18,061 bases of DNA, from the NCBI GenBank assembly GCA_964440285.1, contig CAYTRV010000028.1:1-18061 (forward strand), written 5' to 3'. Each line of letters opens with the position of its first letter. Within the stretch, counting starts at the first letter, position 1. Below, one piece after another: positions 1 through 7,735 of the stretch. The position numbers and the translations under genes are program-made. Below the pieces are notes generated by a model, which searched no databases, was not told the origin of the DNA, and worked only from the letters and a program-made list of their open reading frames with translations. Source of the DNA: CALMEC01 sp964440285. GTDB taxonomy: Bacteria > Actinomycetota > Thermoleophilia > Miltoncostaeales > Miltoncostaeaceae.

Positions 1-411
1 GACCGTCTCGACCGCCGCGACGGCGGACCCACCGGTCGCGAGCATGACGTCCAGCACGACGACCTCGTCGTCGCCGAGGTCGCCCGGCAGGCCCTCGAGG
101 TAGAAGCGCGGCTCAAGGGTTTCCTCGTCGCGGGCCATGCCGAGGAACCCGACGCGGGTCGCTTCGGGCAGAAGGCGCAACGCGGGTTCCATGAGGGCGA
201 GGCCCGCCCGGAGCACGGGCACGAGCGTGACCCGCCGCGCCGGACGGACGGTGAGCGCATCGGCGACGGGGGTGCGGACCGTCCCCTCCACCGGCTCGAG
301 GTCGCGGAGCGCCTCCGCGAGGACGAGGGTGGAGAGGGCCGCGGCCGCGCGGCGGAACCCGGCGGGCGGCGTGCGCTCGTCGCGCAGGCGGGCGAGGTGC
401 TCACCCGGCAA
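1..411 (-). CDS. upp: Uracil phosphoribosyltransferase (5' part, cut by window edge)
   Basis: UPRT makes UMP from uracil and PRPP in pyrimidine salvage. The minus-strand frame reads 137 codons to the edge of the window; the family is about 208 residues, so about 70 C-terminal residues are missing. Recognisable blocks are LRDERTPPAGFR near the N-terminus, VPVLRAGLALMEPAL in the middle, ARDEETLEPRFYLEGLP, and the PRPP-binding loop as LDVMLATGGSA. That loop is usually DPMLATGGS, so Pro is replaced by Val here. No ATG or GTG lies in frame before the conserved part. The TTG at 411 follows GGTGGGGC and aligns within about 8 residues of the usual N-terminus, so I chose it; an upstream CTG is the alternative. 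It lies 55 bases after glyA on the same strand and is probably co-transcribed with it. Confidence 0.88.
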   Translation of the reverse strand, partial: MPGEHLARLRDERTPPAGFRRAAAALSTLVLAEALRDLEPVEGTVRTPVADALTVRPARRVTLVPVLRAGLALMEPALRLLPEATRVGFLGMARDEETLEPRFYLEGLPGDLGDDEVVVLDVMLATGGSAVAAVETV

Positions 412-466
412 CGCCCCACCCAGGGTGATGAGCCGGGATTCGGTCAGGAGGGGCGCTCCGTGCGCC

Positions 467-1765
467 TCACGCGATCGCGGCGCCGTCGCGGAGTTCGGGG
501 TAGAGCGGGAAGCGCTCGCCGAGCGCCTTGCTGCGGGCCCGAAACCCGTCCAGATCGGCGTCGGTGCTGCCCGGGTCGAGCGCCGCGACGATGATCCCGC
601 CGACCTCGCGCATCTCCGCTTCCCGGAACCCGCGTGTGGTGAGCGCAGGGGTGCCGATGCGGATGCCCGACGTCACCATCGGAGGACGCTGGTCGAACGG
701 GACCGCGTTCTTGTTGACGGTGATGCCGGCCCGCTCGAGCCGGTTCTCGGCGTCCTGGCCGGTCAGCGGCGTCGCCGAGAGGTCGACGAGCATGAGGTGG
801 TTGTCGGTCCCGCCGGTCACCAGGTCGATGCCCCCGGCGGTGAGCGCCTCGGCGAGCACCGACGCGTTGCGGACGACATGCCGCATGTTCTCCCGGAACT
901 CGTCGGTGAGCGCCTGGCCGAACGCCACCGCCTTCGCGGCGATGATGTGCATCAAGGGCCCGCCCTGGAGGTTCGGGAACACCGCCCTGTCGACGGCCTG
1001 GCCGATCTCCTCGCTCATCGAGATCACGATGCCGGCGCGGGGTCCGCGGAGGGTCTTGTGGGTGGTCGTGGTGACGACGTCGGCGATGCCGACCGGAGAC
1101 GGGTGGACCCCGGCGGCGACCAGGCCGGCGAAGTGCGCCATGTCGACGACCATCTTCGCCTCGACCTCGTCGGCGATCCCGCGGAACGCCGGGAAGTCGA
1201 AGTGGCGCGGGTATGCGCTCGCGCCGACCACGATCACCTTCGGCCGCAGCTCCCGCGCCATCTGGCGGACCTGGTCCATGTCGATCCGGCAGTCCTCCTT
1301 CCGGACGCCGTACTGGTGGAAGTCGTAGATCCGCCCGGAGAAGTTGACCTTGTGGCCGTGGGTGAGGTGTCCGCCATGCGCGAGGGTCAGGCCGAGGGCG
1401 GTGTCGCCCGGGCTCATGAGCGCCGCGTACGCGGCCTGATTCGCGGATGCGCCCGAGTGCGGCTGCACGTTGACGTGCACGGCCCCCGGGAACAGCTCCT
1501 TCGCCCGGTCGATCGCGAGCTCCTCGACCTCGTCGACGACCTCGCAGCCTCCGTAGTAGCGCTTGCCCGGCAGGCCCTCGGCGTACTTGTTCGTGAGGAC
1601 CGAACCTGCGGCCTGAAGGCACGCGTGGCTCGTGAAGTTCTCGCTGGCGATCATCTCGAGCGTCTCGGCCTGCCGCTCCAGCTCGGCACGGAGCAGGCGT
1701 GCGATGGCCGGGTCTGCCTCGGCGATGTCGCGCGAAAGGTAGCTGTCCTCGTCGAAGAAGCTCAC
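467..1765 (-). CDS. glyA: Serine hydroxymethyltransferase
   Basis: PLP enzyme that interconverts serine and glycine, loading tetrahydrofolate with a one-carbon unit; cytosolic. The 432-residue product has the full family length. It opens with MIASENFTS (about residue 38) and NKYAEGLPGKRYYGG (59-73), both signature blocks. The Asp-x-x-His PLP contact is in VVDMAHFAGL (Asp209, His211). The Schiff-base lysine is Lys237 in TTTTHKTLRGPR. The start is a GTG at 1765 with GGAG nine bases upstream. The next upstream gene (1888-3260) is divergent, so the promoter of glyA and upp must lie in 1766-1887; a weak -10-like TAGCCT sits at 1810-1805 on this strand. Nothing looks damaged. Confidence 0.97.
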   Translation of the reverse strand: MSFFDEDSYLSRDIAEADPAIARLLRAELERQAETLEMIASENFTSHACLQAAGSVLTNKYAEGLPGKRYYGGCEVVDEVEELAIDRAKELFPGAVHVNVQPHSGASANQAAYAALMSPGDTALGLTLAHGGHLTHGHKVNFSGRIYDFHQYGVRKEDCRIDMDQVRQMARELRPKVIVVGASAYPRHFDFPAFRGIADEVEAKMVVDMAHFAGLVAAGVHPSPVGIADVVTTTTHKTLRGPRAGIVISMSEEIGQAVDRAVFPNLQGGPLMHIIAAKAVAFGQALTDEFRENMRHVVRNASVLAEALTAGGIDLVTGGTDNHLMLVDLSATPLTGQDAENRLERAGITVNKNAVPFDQRPPMVTSGIRIGTPALTTRGFREAEMREVGGIIVAALDPGSTDADLDGFRARSKALGERFPLYPELRDGAAIA

Positions 1766-1887
1766 GCGGGCGGTCTCCCTGGGCGGAGGGGGATGGACCG
1801 ATCGAGGCTACCAGAGGAGTTGCACGGATCGGCCCGTCCCGGATCTTCATGATGCAGTTCGAAGGCCCTCGACAGCGGAGACGCGCA

Positions 1888-3260
1888 ATGCGGACATACG
1901 ATCTCATCGTCATCGGTGCGGGCATGGCCGGCATCAACGCGGTGGGACGCGCAGCCGGTGACGGCAGACGGATCGCGCTGATCGAGCGTGGCATGTTCGG
2001 CGGCACGTGCCCGACGCGGGGGTGCATCCCGTCGAAGGCGCTCATCCAGAGCGCCGAGATCGCGCACGAGGCGCGGCGCGCCGGCGAGTTCGGCATCCGG
2101 GTCGCCGGGGTCGAGGTCGACTTCCCCACGGTCATGACCCGGGTCCGCGGCATCGTCGAGAAGGGCTCCCGGGGTGCCCGAAGCTACGTCGAGTCGCTCG
2201 ACGGCGTCGACATCCTCGACGGGGAGGCGACGTTCGCCTCACCCGACACCGTCACGGTCGACGGCCGAGAGCTCTCGGCCCCGAGGATCATCGTCGCGAC
2301 CGGGGCGGCGCCCACCGTGCCGCCAATCCCCGGGCTCGACCGAGTGCCTCACTGGACCAGCGACGACCTGCTGCTCGCGACGGAGCTGCCCGAACGGCTC
2401 GTCGTGATCGGCGCGGGGTCGATCGCGCTGGAACTCGGACAGGCGATGGCCCGCCTCGGGTCGCGGGTGACGATGGTGGAGATGCAGCCTCGGCTCCTGC
2501 CGGACGCGGAGCCGGAGATCGCCGACATGCTCCGCGGATACCTCGAGGACGATGGCATCGAGATGCTGACCGGCGCGGCGATCGACGAGGTCCGTCCCGG
2601 CCCGACGGTCGTCGTCCGCCACGAGGGCGTTACCCGATCGATCGACGGCGACGTGCTGCTCGTGGCGACGGGACGCGGGCCCGCCGTCGAGGCGCTCGGG
2701 CTTGAGCGCGCCGGGATCGCGACCGGGCGCACCGGGGTCACGGTCGACGCGCGACTCGGGACCACCCGGTCAGGATCGTTCGCCGCCGGGGACGTCGTGG
2801 GCCTGCCGTACGGGGCGTTCACCTCCGTTGCGCGACGGATGGGCGTGTCGGTCGCACAGAACGCGCTCGGGCTCGACCCGCACGACGTGGACACCGATGT
2901 CGGTCCGACCGCGATGTTCACAGACCCGGAGCTTGCGACGGTGGGGCTGACGGAGGGCGCGGCGCGGGACACGGGCCACGACGTCGCGATCGGGACGGAG
3001 ACGTTCAGCGGCGGCAAGGCCCGCGGTGGGGCGAGGAGCGCGGCATGGCGAAGGTCGTCGTCGACCGGGCGGACGGACGTCTGCTGGGAGCTCAGGTGCT
3101 CGCGTACCACGGCGCCGACCTGATCCACACGGTCGCCGTGGCGATGAAGGCCCCCGGCGGGACCCCCGCCCCGATCGTCGACGCGACGCACATCCACCCG
3201 ACGCTCGGAGAGGTCGTGCTCGCCGCCGCCAAGAAGGCGTCGAGCGACGTGGCCCGCTGA
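1888..3260 (+). CDS. Dihydrolipoyl dehydrogenase-like FAD/NAD(P) disulfide oxidoreductase, frameshifted
   Basis: Class I pyridine nucleotide-disulfide oxidoreductase (the lipoamide dehydrogenase and mercuric reductase group). The start ATG at 1888 has GGAG seven bases upstream. Visible features are the FAD-binding VIGAGMAG (residues 8-15), the redox pair Cys41/Cys46 in GGTCPTRGCIPSKAL, and the NAD-binding VVIGAGSIALELG. The dimerisation domain begins with PTAMFTDPELATVGLTE. The open frame then derails and stops at 3123. The rest of that domain continues in another frame from about 3028 to the TGA at 3260, including the active-site pair His-Pro in THIHPTLGEV. Adding one base at 3021-3027 restores ARGWGEERGMAKVVV, so a single-base deletion or a sequencing error explains it. 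If real, the protein loses its catalytic base and is dead. Substrate is unknown; lipoamide dehydrogenase itself is only one option. Confidence 0.85.
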
Positions 3261-3272
3261 CCTCAGCGCCGG

Positions 3273-3899
3273 TCAATCCGCCGCGGGCCCCCCGAGAACG
3301 GCCACACCGAGCTCGGCGAGGCTGCGGACGACCGCGTCGGCGTCAGGTCCCGGCCGGACCAGGCGTGCCGGCCCTGCCTCCGGCAGCGCTCGAAGGTCGA
3401 CCACCGTCGACGCTCGCGGCCCCAGCCGGCCGCGTTCCACGATCCCCGCGACGGCGGTGCGCATCCACGCCGGCACGTCGTCCACGGTCAGCGGATCAGC
3501 CCCACCAGGCTCGTTCGCGCTGGTCGCGATCAGGGGGATGCCGAGGTCGAGCGAAGGCGTCATCGACGGAGCCCGGATGCCCACGGATCCCGGCATGGAG
3601 CCGGACGCAGCGCGATACCGGCCGGACGGATCCGGCACGAGGCACGTTACCGGTCCGGGGATCAGGGCCCGGGCCGCCGCCGCAGTGCGGTCGTCGAGCG
3701 GGGCGAGCGCCTCCGCGACGAGCGCATCCGTGTAGACCAGCACCTGGCACGGCTCGGCGCGCGGCCGGCCCTTCAGTGCGTACAGCGCCGCGACGCCCGC
3801 CTCCGAATCGAGCGCCGCCGCCAGGCCGTACACCGTGTCGGTCGGGACGATCGCGAGCCTCCCGGCGAGCAGCACGGCGCGAAGCTCGTCGACGGTCAC
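3273..3899 (-). CDS. tsaC: L-threonylcarbamoyladenylate synthase (TsaC/Sua5/YrdC family)
   Basis: Makes threonylcarbamoyl-AMP from threonine, bicarbonate and ATP, the first step of t6A formation at position 37 of ANN-decoding tRNAs. The 208-residue product is a single YrdC-type domain without the extra C-terminal Sua5 domain. Visible motifs are VPTDTVYGLAA (residues 18-28), YALKGRPRAEP, SVGIRAP and the nucleotide-loop-like ATSANEPGG. The GTG start at 3899 overlaps the prmC stop as GTGA (3899-3896), so translation is probably coupled. It is the last gene of the minus-strand operon that starts at rpmE. Its end faces the convergent oxidoreductase with only 12 bases between the two stop codons. 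Confidence 0.93.
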   Translation of the reverse strand: MTVDELRAVLLAGRLAIVPTDTVYGLAAALDSEAGVAALYALKGRPRAEPCQVLVYTDALVAEALAPLDDRTAAAARALIPGPVTCLVPDPSGRYRAASGSMPGSVGIRAPSMTPSLDLGIPLIATSANEPGGADPLTVDDVPAWMRTAVAGIVERGRLGPRASTVVDLRALPEAGPARLVRPGPDADAVVRSLAELGVAVLGGPAAD

Positions 3900-4705
3900 C
3901 GCCGCCTGCCCCCGACCACCCGGGCGATTCCCGCGAGATCGTCCCGTATCGCGACCGCGTCGAGGCCGCCGGTCGCCCAGAGCGCGGCGACCCGCCCAGC
4001 CTGCCCGGCTCCCACCTCCGCGAGCAGCCAGCCGCCCGGTGCGAGGTGCGCGGGCGCCTCGGCGGCGAGACGCTCGAGCGCCTCGAGGCCGGTGGGGCCT
4101 GCGACGAGCGCCCCGACCGGCTCGAACGCCAACTCCGGCTCGGCGGCCGTGAGGTCGCCCTCCGCCAGGTACGGGGGGTTCGCCGCGATCACGTCGAACG
4201 CTCGTCCGGTGAGCGCAGTGAACCCGTCGCACACGACCCATTCGATCGCTCCCTCCTTGTCGTTGCGCCGGGCGACCTCGACTGCCTCGGCAGATCGATC
4301 CAGCCCCGTCACGCCCAGGTCGGGCCGCTCGGCGCGAACGGCGAGAGCGACTGCGCCGCTGCCCGCACCCCAGTCCAGGACGGCGCCGCCGCGGGGTGCG
4401 ACCTCAAGCGTCCACTCCACCAGGACCTCGGTCTCGGGCCGAGGCACCAGCACCGCGGGCGACACGACCAGCTCGAGATGCCGGAAGCCGCGCCTGCCCA
4501 GGATGTACGCGACCGGCTCCCGCCGCGCCCGCCGGGCGATCGACGCGCGGTACGCGGCCGTCTCAGCGACGGTCAGCGGGCGGTCGTGATCGGTGTAGAG
4601 CGCGAGCCGCTCGACCCCGAGTCTCGCGGCGAGCAGCACCTCGGCGTCCAGGCGGGGCGCATCACATCCCCGATCCGCGAGATATGCGGTGGCCCGGCGC
4701 AACAC
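3896..4705 (-). CDS. prmC: Peptide chain release factor N5-glutamine methyltransferase
   Basis: SAM-dependent methylase that modifies the glutamine of the GGQ motif in release factors RF1 and RF2. The N-terminal helical domain reads PRLDAEVLLAARLG; then come PVAYILGRRGFRHLEL, VLVPRPETEVLVEW, the SAM-binding VLDWGAGSGAVAL (about 109-121) and the catalytic NPPY (176-179). The start is uncertain. The only GTG that does not overlap deeply into the upstream gene is at 4705, giving 269 residues, but it has no good ribosome site and leaves the N-terminus about 5 residues short of E. coli PrmC. A CTG at 4738 overlaps the upstream TGA as CTGA, like the other coupled junctions here, and would add 11 residues. 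Its substrate gene prfA lies two genes upstream in the same operon. Confidence 0.92.
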   Translation of the reverse strand: MLRRATAYLADRGCDAPRLDAEVLLAARLGVERLALYTDHDRPLTVAETAAYRASIARRARREPVAYILGRRGFRHLELVVSPAVLVPRPETEVLVEWTLEVAPRGGAVLDWGAGSGAVALAVRAERPDLGVTGLDRSAEAVEVARRNDKEGAIEWVVCDGFTALTGRAFDVIAANPPYLAEGDLTAAEPELAFEPVGALVAGPTGLEALERLAAEAPAHLAPGGWLLAEVGAGQAGRVAALWATGGLDAVAIRDDLAGIARVVGGRRR

Positions 4706-4734
4706 TTCACCGACCGTGAGCGCCGCCTCGCCGG

Positions 4735-5385
4735 TCAGCGCCGCGCGACCGCCAGCACGAACGACTTGACCGGACCGTGCAGGAACCTGTTGACCTCCTC
4801 GACCGCCGCCAGGAGTGACGGGAGGTCGATCGTCTGATCGCGCTGCGAGTAGACGAGTCGGAGGTAGATGCGCGAGTGATCGGCGTGCATCGGCTCGATC
4901 GAGCAGTCGACGGTGCCCTCGCCCAGGGAGCGCCACACCCGAAGCCCGAGGGAGAGGTCCTCACCGTCGAACAGCGCCATACGCTCCTCGTCGAAGCGCA
5001 GGACGTCGTCGATCAGGAGGCGCTTGCCGGCGTCCTCGTCCTCCAGGTCCCAGGTCGCGACGAGGGTCACGTCGTCGAGCCACATCGGCCCGATGCCGTA
5101 GCGCTCGACGGCCTCTCCGACGAGTCCCTCGACCCGCTCCAACCCCTCGTGGAACCCCAGCCGCGTCACGCCGCCGCAGGCCGCATGCCCTGGCTTGATC
5201 ACGAACTCCGACCCCTCCGAGCTCGAGAACGTCGCGCCGCCCTCGGGGTGGTACTCGAACCGCGGCAGGTCGTAGCTCGCGCTGACCAGCGAGAAGAACG
5301 ACGCGAGATCGTCGCGGGGCAGCTCGACATCGTCGAACCGCACGGTCACGCCGAGGAACTCGGATCGCAACAGGTCGGGGTTCAT
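4735..5385 (-). CDS. Unrecognised 216-aa protein between prfA and prmC
   Basis: I do not recognise a family. The product is soluble and acidic, with no signal peptide, membrane segment or metal-binding Cys/His cluster. It starts MNPDLLRSEFLGVTVRFDDV and ends with a helix-like EEVNRFLHGPVKSFVLAVARR. Alternating hydrophobic stretches such as MWLDDVTLVATWDL and RIYLRLVYS suggest an alpha/beta fold with long strands. Its ATG at 5385 overlaps the prfA stop as ATGA, and its TGA lies at the start of prmC. It is therefore a fully integrated member of the operon, and codon use looks like that of its neighbours. Its position suggests a link to translation or to release-factor handling, but that is only context. 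Confidence 0.85.
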   Translation of the reverse strand: MNPDLLRSEFLGVTVRFDDVELPRDDLASFFSLVSASYDLPRFEYHPEGGATFSSSEGSEFVIKPGHAACGGVTRLGFHEGLERVEGLVGEAVERYGIGPMWLDDVTLVATWDLEDEDAGKRLLIDDVLRFDEERMALFDGEDLSLGLRVWRSLGEGTVDCSIEPMHADHSRIYLRLVYSQRDQTIDLPSLLAAVEEVNRFLHGPVKSFVLAVARR

Positions 5386-6461
5386 ACCCCGGAGTCTGCC
5401 ATTTCGGCAAGACGAAGCCGGCGTTCCTCGGCCTGCAGGGCGTCGGTGATGCGCTCCAGCTGCCCTTCGAGCACCTGCTCGCGCAGGGGGACGGTGAGGT
5501 TGACGCGGTGGTCGGTGACCCGGTTCTGCGGGTAGTTGTACGTGCGGATCTTCTCCGACCGGTCGCCGGAGCCCTGCTGGGCGCGGCGGTTCGCCGAGAG
5601 CTCATCGAGCTGCTCCTGGAGCTGGCGCTCGTAGAGGCGCGCGCGCAGCACCCGCATCGCCTTCTCGCGGTTCTGCAGCTGGCTCTTCTCGTCCTGGATG
5701 GCGACGACGATGCCGGTGGGCAGGTGGGTGATGCGGACCGCGGAGTCGGTCGTGTTGACGCTCTGGCCGCCGGGTCCGGTGGAGCGGTACACGTCGATCT
5801 TGAGGTCGTTGCGGTCGACGTGGACCTCGACGTCGTCGACCTCCGGCATCACGGCGACCGTCGCCGTCGAGGTGTGGATGCGCCCCTGGCTCTCGGTGGC
5901 GGGCACCCGCTGCACCCGGTGCACGCCGCCCTCGTGCTTGAAGACCGAGTAGGCGCCCTGGCCCTTGATGGCGAGGCTCACCTCCTTGAAGCCGCCGGCG
6001 TCGCCCTCGCTCGACGAGATGAGCTCCGTGCGAAAGCCGCGACTCCCGGCGTACCGTGCGTAGACGTCGAGCAGGTCGCGTGCGAACAGGGCGGCCTCCT
6101 CCCCACCGGCCGCCGCGCGGATCTCGACGATCACGTCGCGCTCGTCGTTCGGGTCGGACTCCACCATCGCCTCGCGGATCTGAGGCCCAAGGGTGGCGAT
6201 CTCCTCCTCCGCCTCGCGCAGGAAGGCGCGTGCCTCCTCGTCGCCGGCGTCGATCAGCTCGTGCGCGTCGGCAGCGGTCTCGACGGCGGCGCGGTATTCA
6301 GCGGCGAGCGCGAAAGCCTGCTCGAGCCCGCGCCACCGGCGGTTGACATCGGCGAACCGGACGCGATCCGCGCTCAGGTCGGGGTCGGACAGGGCAGCCT
6401 CGAGCTCGGCCTTTGTCTCCTCGATCTGCTTGACGAGCCCGGCGTACGGGTCGTCGGTCAC
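5382..6461 (-). CDS. prfA: Peptide chain release factor 1
   Basis: RF1 recognises UAA and UAG stop codons and triggers peptide release on the ribosome. The 359-residue product has the usual length. The peptidyl-hydrolase motif is Gly-Gly-Gln at residues 231-233 in STGPGGQSVNTTDSAV. The codon-recognition tripeptide is PAT (187-189) in RVPATESQGRIHTS; this PxT form marks RF1, since RF2 carries SPF there. Other family blocks are EIRAAAGGEEAALFA and KEVSLAIKGQGAYSVFKHEGGVHRVQR. The GTG start at 6461 overlaps the DUF1385 stop as GTGA, and the stop overlaps the next ATG as ATGA. prmC, its modifying enzyme, is in the same operon but one gene further on. Confidence 0.97.
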   Translation of the reverse strand: MTDDPYAGLVKQIEETKAELEAALSDPDLSADRVRFADVNRRWRGLEQAFALAAEYRAAVETAADAHELIDAGDEEARAFLREAEEEIATLGPQIREAMVESDPNDERDVIVEIRAAAGGEEAALFARDLLDVYARYAGSRGFRTELISSSEGDAGGFKEVSLAIKGQGAYSVFKHEGGVHRVQRVPATESQGRIHTSTATVAVMPEVDDVEVHVDRNDLKIDVYRSTGPGGQSVNTTDSAVRITHLPTGIVVAIQDEKSQLQNREKAMRVLRARLYERQLQEQLDELSANRRAQQGSGDRSEKIRTYNYPQNRVTDHRVNLTVPLREQVLEGQLERITDALQAEERRLRLAEMADSGV

Positions 6462-7423
6462 GCCATCACCTCGACCTCCGCCGCCCACTCCGGCGGATCG
6501 GTCTCGAGCTCGAGAACCCTGTTGAGCGCCACGCACGAGACCTCGAGGTGCTCGATCTCCGGCTTGCGGGTGGTGAGGTGCTGGAGCCACAGACCCGGCG
6601 TCATGATGCGCTGCACGTAGCCCTTGGCCTGGTTGAGACCGGCCCAGCGGATGACCTCGTACGACAGGCCGGCGATCAGCGGGATCGCGACGACGCGGGT
6701 GATCACCATGATCCACAGGGCATGTTTGCCGATCGCCCCGAACACGATGATCGCCACCACCATGACGATGAGCAGGAACGCGGTGCCGCACCGGACGTGG
6801 AGCTGCGAGAACCGGCTCGCGGACTCGGCCTCGATCGGCTCCCCGGACTCATAGGCGTGGATCGCCATGTGCTCGGCCGCGTGGTACTGGAAGACGCGCC
6901 GGAGGTCGGGCATGAACGACAGGGCCCACAGGTAGAGCAGGAAGATCCCGAGCTCGATCGTGCCCTCCACCGCCCAGAACGCCACACCCGAGTCGAAGTC
7001 GAAGAACGTCTTCGTCAGGAACAGCGGAAGGAGGAAGAACAACCCGACCGCGATCGACAGCGACAGGGTCAGGGTCAGGCCGATCGCCGTGCGTGAAAGG
7101 GCGTCCTGCCCCGTCTCCTCGTCCTCGCCGGCCGCCTGCGTTGCGGAGATCGACAGCGCCTTCATTCCGATGACGAGGCTCTCGCCCAGTGCCACGACCC
7201 CGCGGATGACGGGGAACCGTAGCCACCTCCGCCTGCCGGCCCATGGGGCGATCTCGTGGTCGACGACCACGATCTCGTGGTCGGGGGTGCGGACCGCCAC
7301 CGACCAATGGCGGACGCTTCGCATCATCACGCCCTCGATCACCGCCTGTCCGCCGACCTGGCCGAGGGGGGCGGCGAACGCGGCGCGGGCGACCGGCCAG
7401 AGCCGGCGCAAACGCCCGGTCAT
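6458..7423 (-). CDS. DUF1385 (YqhQ-like) integral membrane protein
   Basis: A 321-residue membrane protein of the DUF1385 family, whose function is unknown to me. The N-terminal family block is GGQAVIEGVMMRS (residues 24-36). Four hydrophobic segments follow, at about 113-136, 147-171, 214-232 and 234-255. Between the second and third lies the conserved YHAAEHMAIHAYE (180-192), with three histidines and two glutamates that look like a metal or catalytic site. It starts with ATG at 7423, 14 bases after the rpmE stop, without a clear Shine-Dalgarno sequence; coupling to rpmE is possible. In many Actinobacteria and Firmicutes this family sits next to rpmE or prfA, as here, which suggests an old link with this operon. 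Confidence 0.92.
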   Translation of the reverse strand: MTGRLRRLWPVARAAFAAPLGQVGGQAVIEGVMMRSVRHWSVAVRTPDHEIVVVDHEIAPWAGRRRWLRFPVIRGVVALGESLVIGMKALSISATQAAGEDEETGQDALSRTAIGLTLTLSLSIAVGLFFLLPLFLTKTFFDFDSGVAFWAVEGTIELGIFLLYLWALSFMPDLRRVFQYHAAEHMAIHAYESGEPIEAESASRFSQLHVRCGTAFLLIVMVVAIIVFGAIGKHALWIMVITRVVAIPLIAGLSYEVIRWAGLNQAKGYVQRIMTPGLWLQHLTTRKPEIEHLEVSCVALNRVLELETDPPEWAAEVEVMA

Positions 7424-7437
7424 CCGGCGGGCGGGGG

Positions 7438-7647
7438 TCAGGCCTTCTGGCGGCGAGCCAGCTTGCGCTGGAACCGCTCGACGCGGCCGCCGGAGTCGAC
7501 GAGCTTCTGCCGTCCGGTGTAGAACGGGTGGCAGTTGCTGCAGATCTCCACCTTGATCTCGGGGGTCGTCGACCGCGTGGTGAACTCGTTGCCGCAGGTG
7601 CAGCGCACCTGGGCGACGACGTAGTTCGGGTGGATGTCTGTCTTCAT
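7438..7647 (-). CDS. rpmE: 50S ribosomal protein L31
   Basis: Small protein of the large ribosomal subunit at the contact with the 30S head. The 69-residue product MKTDIHPNYVVAQVRCTCGN... matches the family end to end. Four cysteines, Cys16 and Cys18 in RCTCGN and Cys36 and Cys39 in ICSNCHPF, make it the zinc-binding form, which is usually replaced by a cysteine-free paralogue under zinc starvation. The ATG at 7647 has GGAAGG with a spacing of 5. A longer frame continues upstream without an ATG that fits the family, so the short start is right. It is the first gene of the rpmE-tsaC operon. Confidence 0.97.
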   Translation of the reverse strand: MKTDIHPNYVVAQVRCTCGNEFTTRSTTPEIKVEICSNCHPFYTGRQKLVDSGGRVERFQRKLARRQKA

Positions 7648-7688
7648 TCTCGCCTTCCGACCGGGCTCGCTCGTGGATCCGACTTCGC

Positions 7689-7694
7689 AGTCTA
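7689..7694 (-). promoter_or_regulatory. Candidate -10 element of the rpmE operon
   Basis: TAGACT on the minus strand fits the actinobacterial TANNNT pattern and lies about 42 bases upstream of the rpmE ATG, in the 88-base gap after the histidine kinase stop. No convincing -35 hexamer is visible 16-18 bases further upstream. It is the only good candidate for the operon, because all later genes are packed with overlaps. Confidence 0.35.
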
Positions 7695-7735
7695 GCGCGG
7701 AACGCGAACGCACCGCCACGGGCGACCCGCGGTTC

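Noticed and set aside
137..1852. 571-codon plus-strand open frame opposite upp and glyA
   Set aside because: It is the antisense of two well-conserved genes; its composition is the Arg/Gly/Ala/Asp-rich pattern of a high-GC shadow, with no domain.
3010..3060. Programmed ribosomal frameshift in the oxidoreductase
   Set aside because: No slippery heptamer and no strong downstream structure seen; family members are encoded in one frame. A deletion or a sequencing error is simpler.
3026..4837. 603-codon plus-strand open frame opposite tsaC and prmC
   Set aside because: Low-complexity Arg/Pro/Ala text complementary to two genes with intact catalytic motifs; high-GC shadow.
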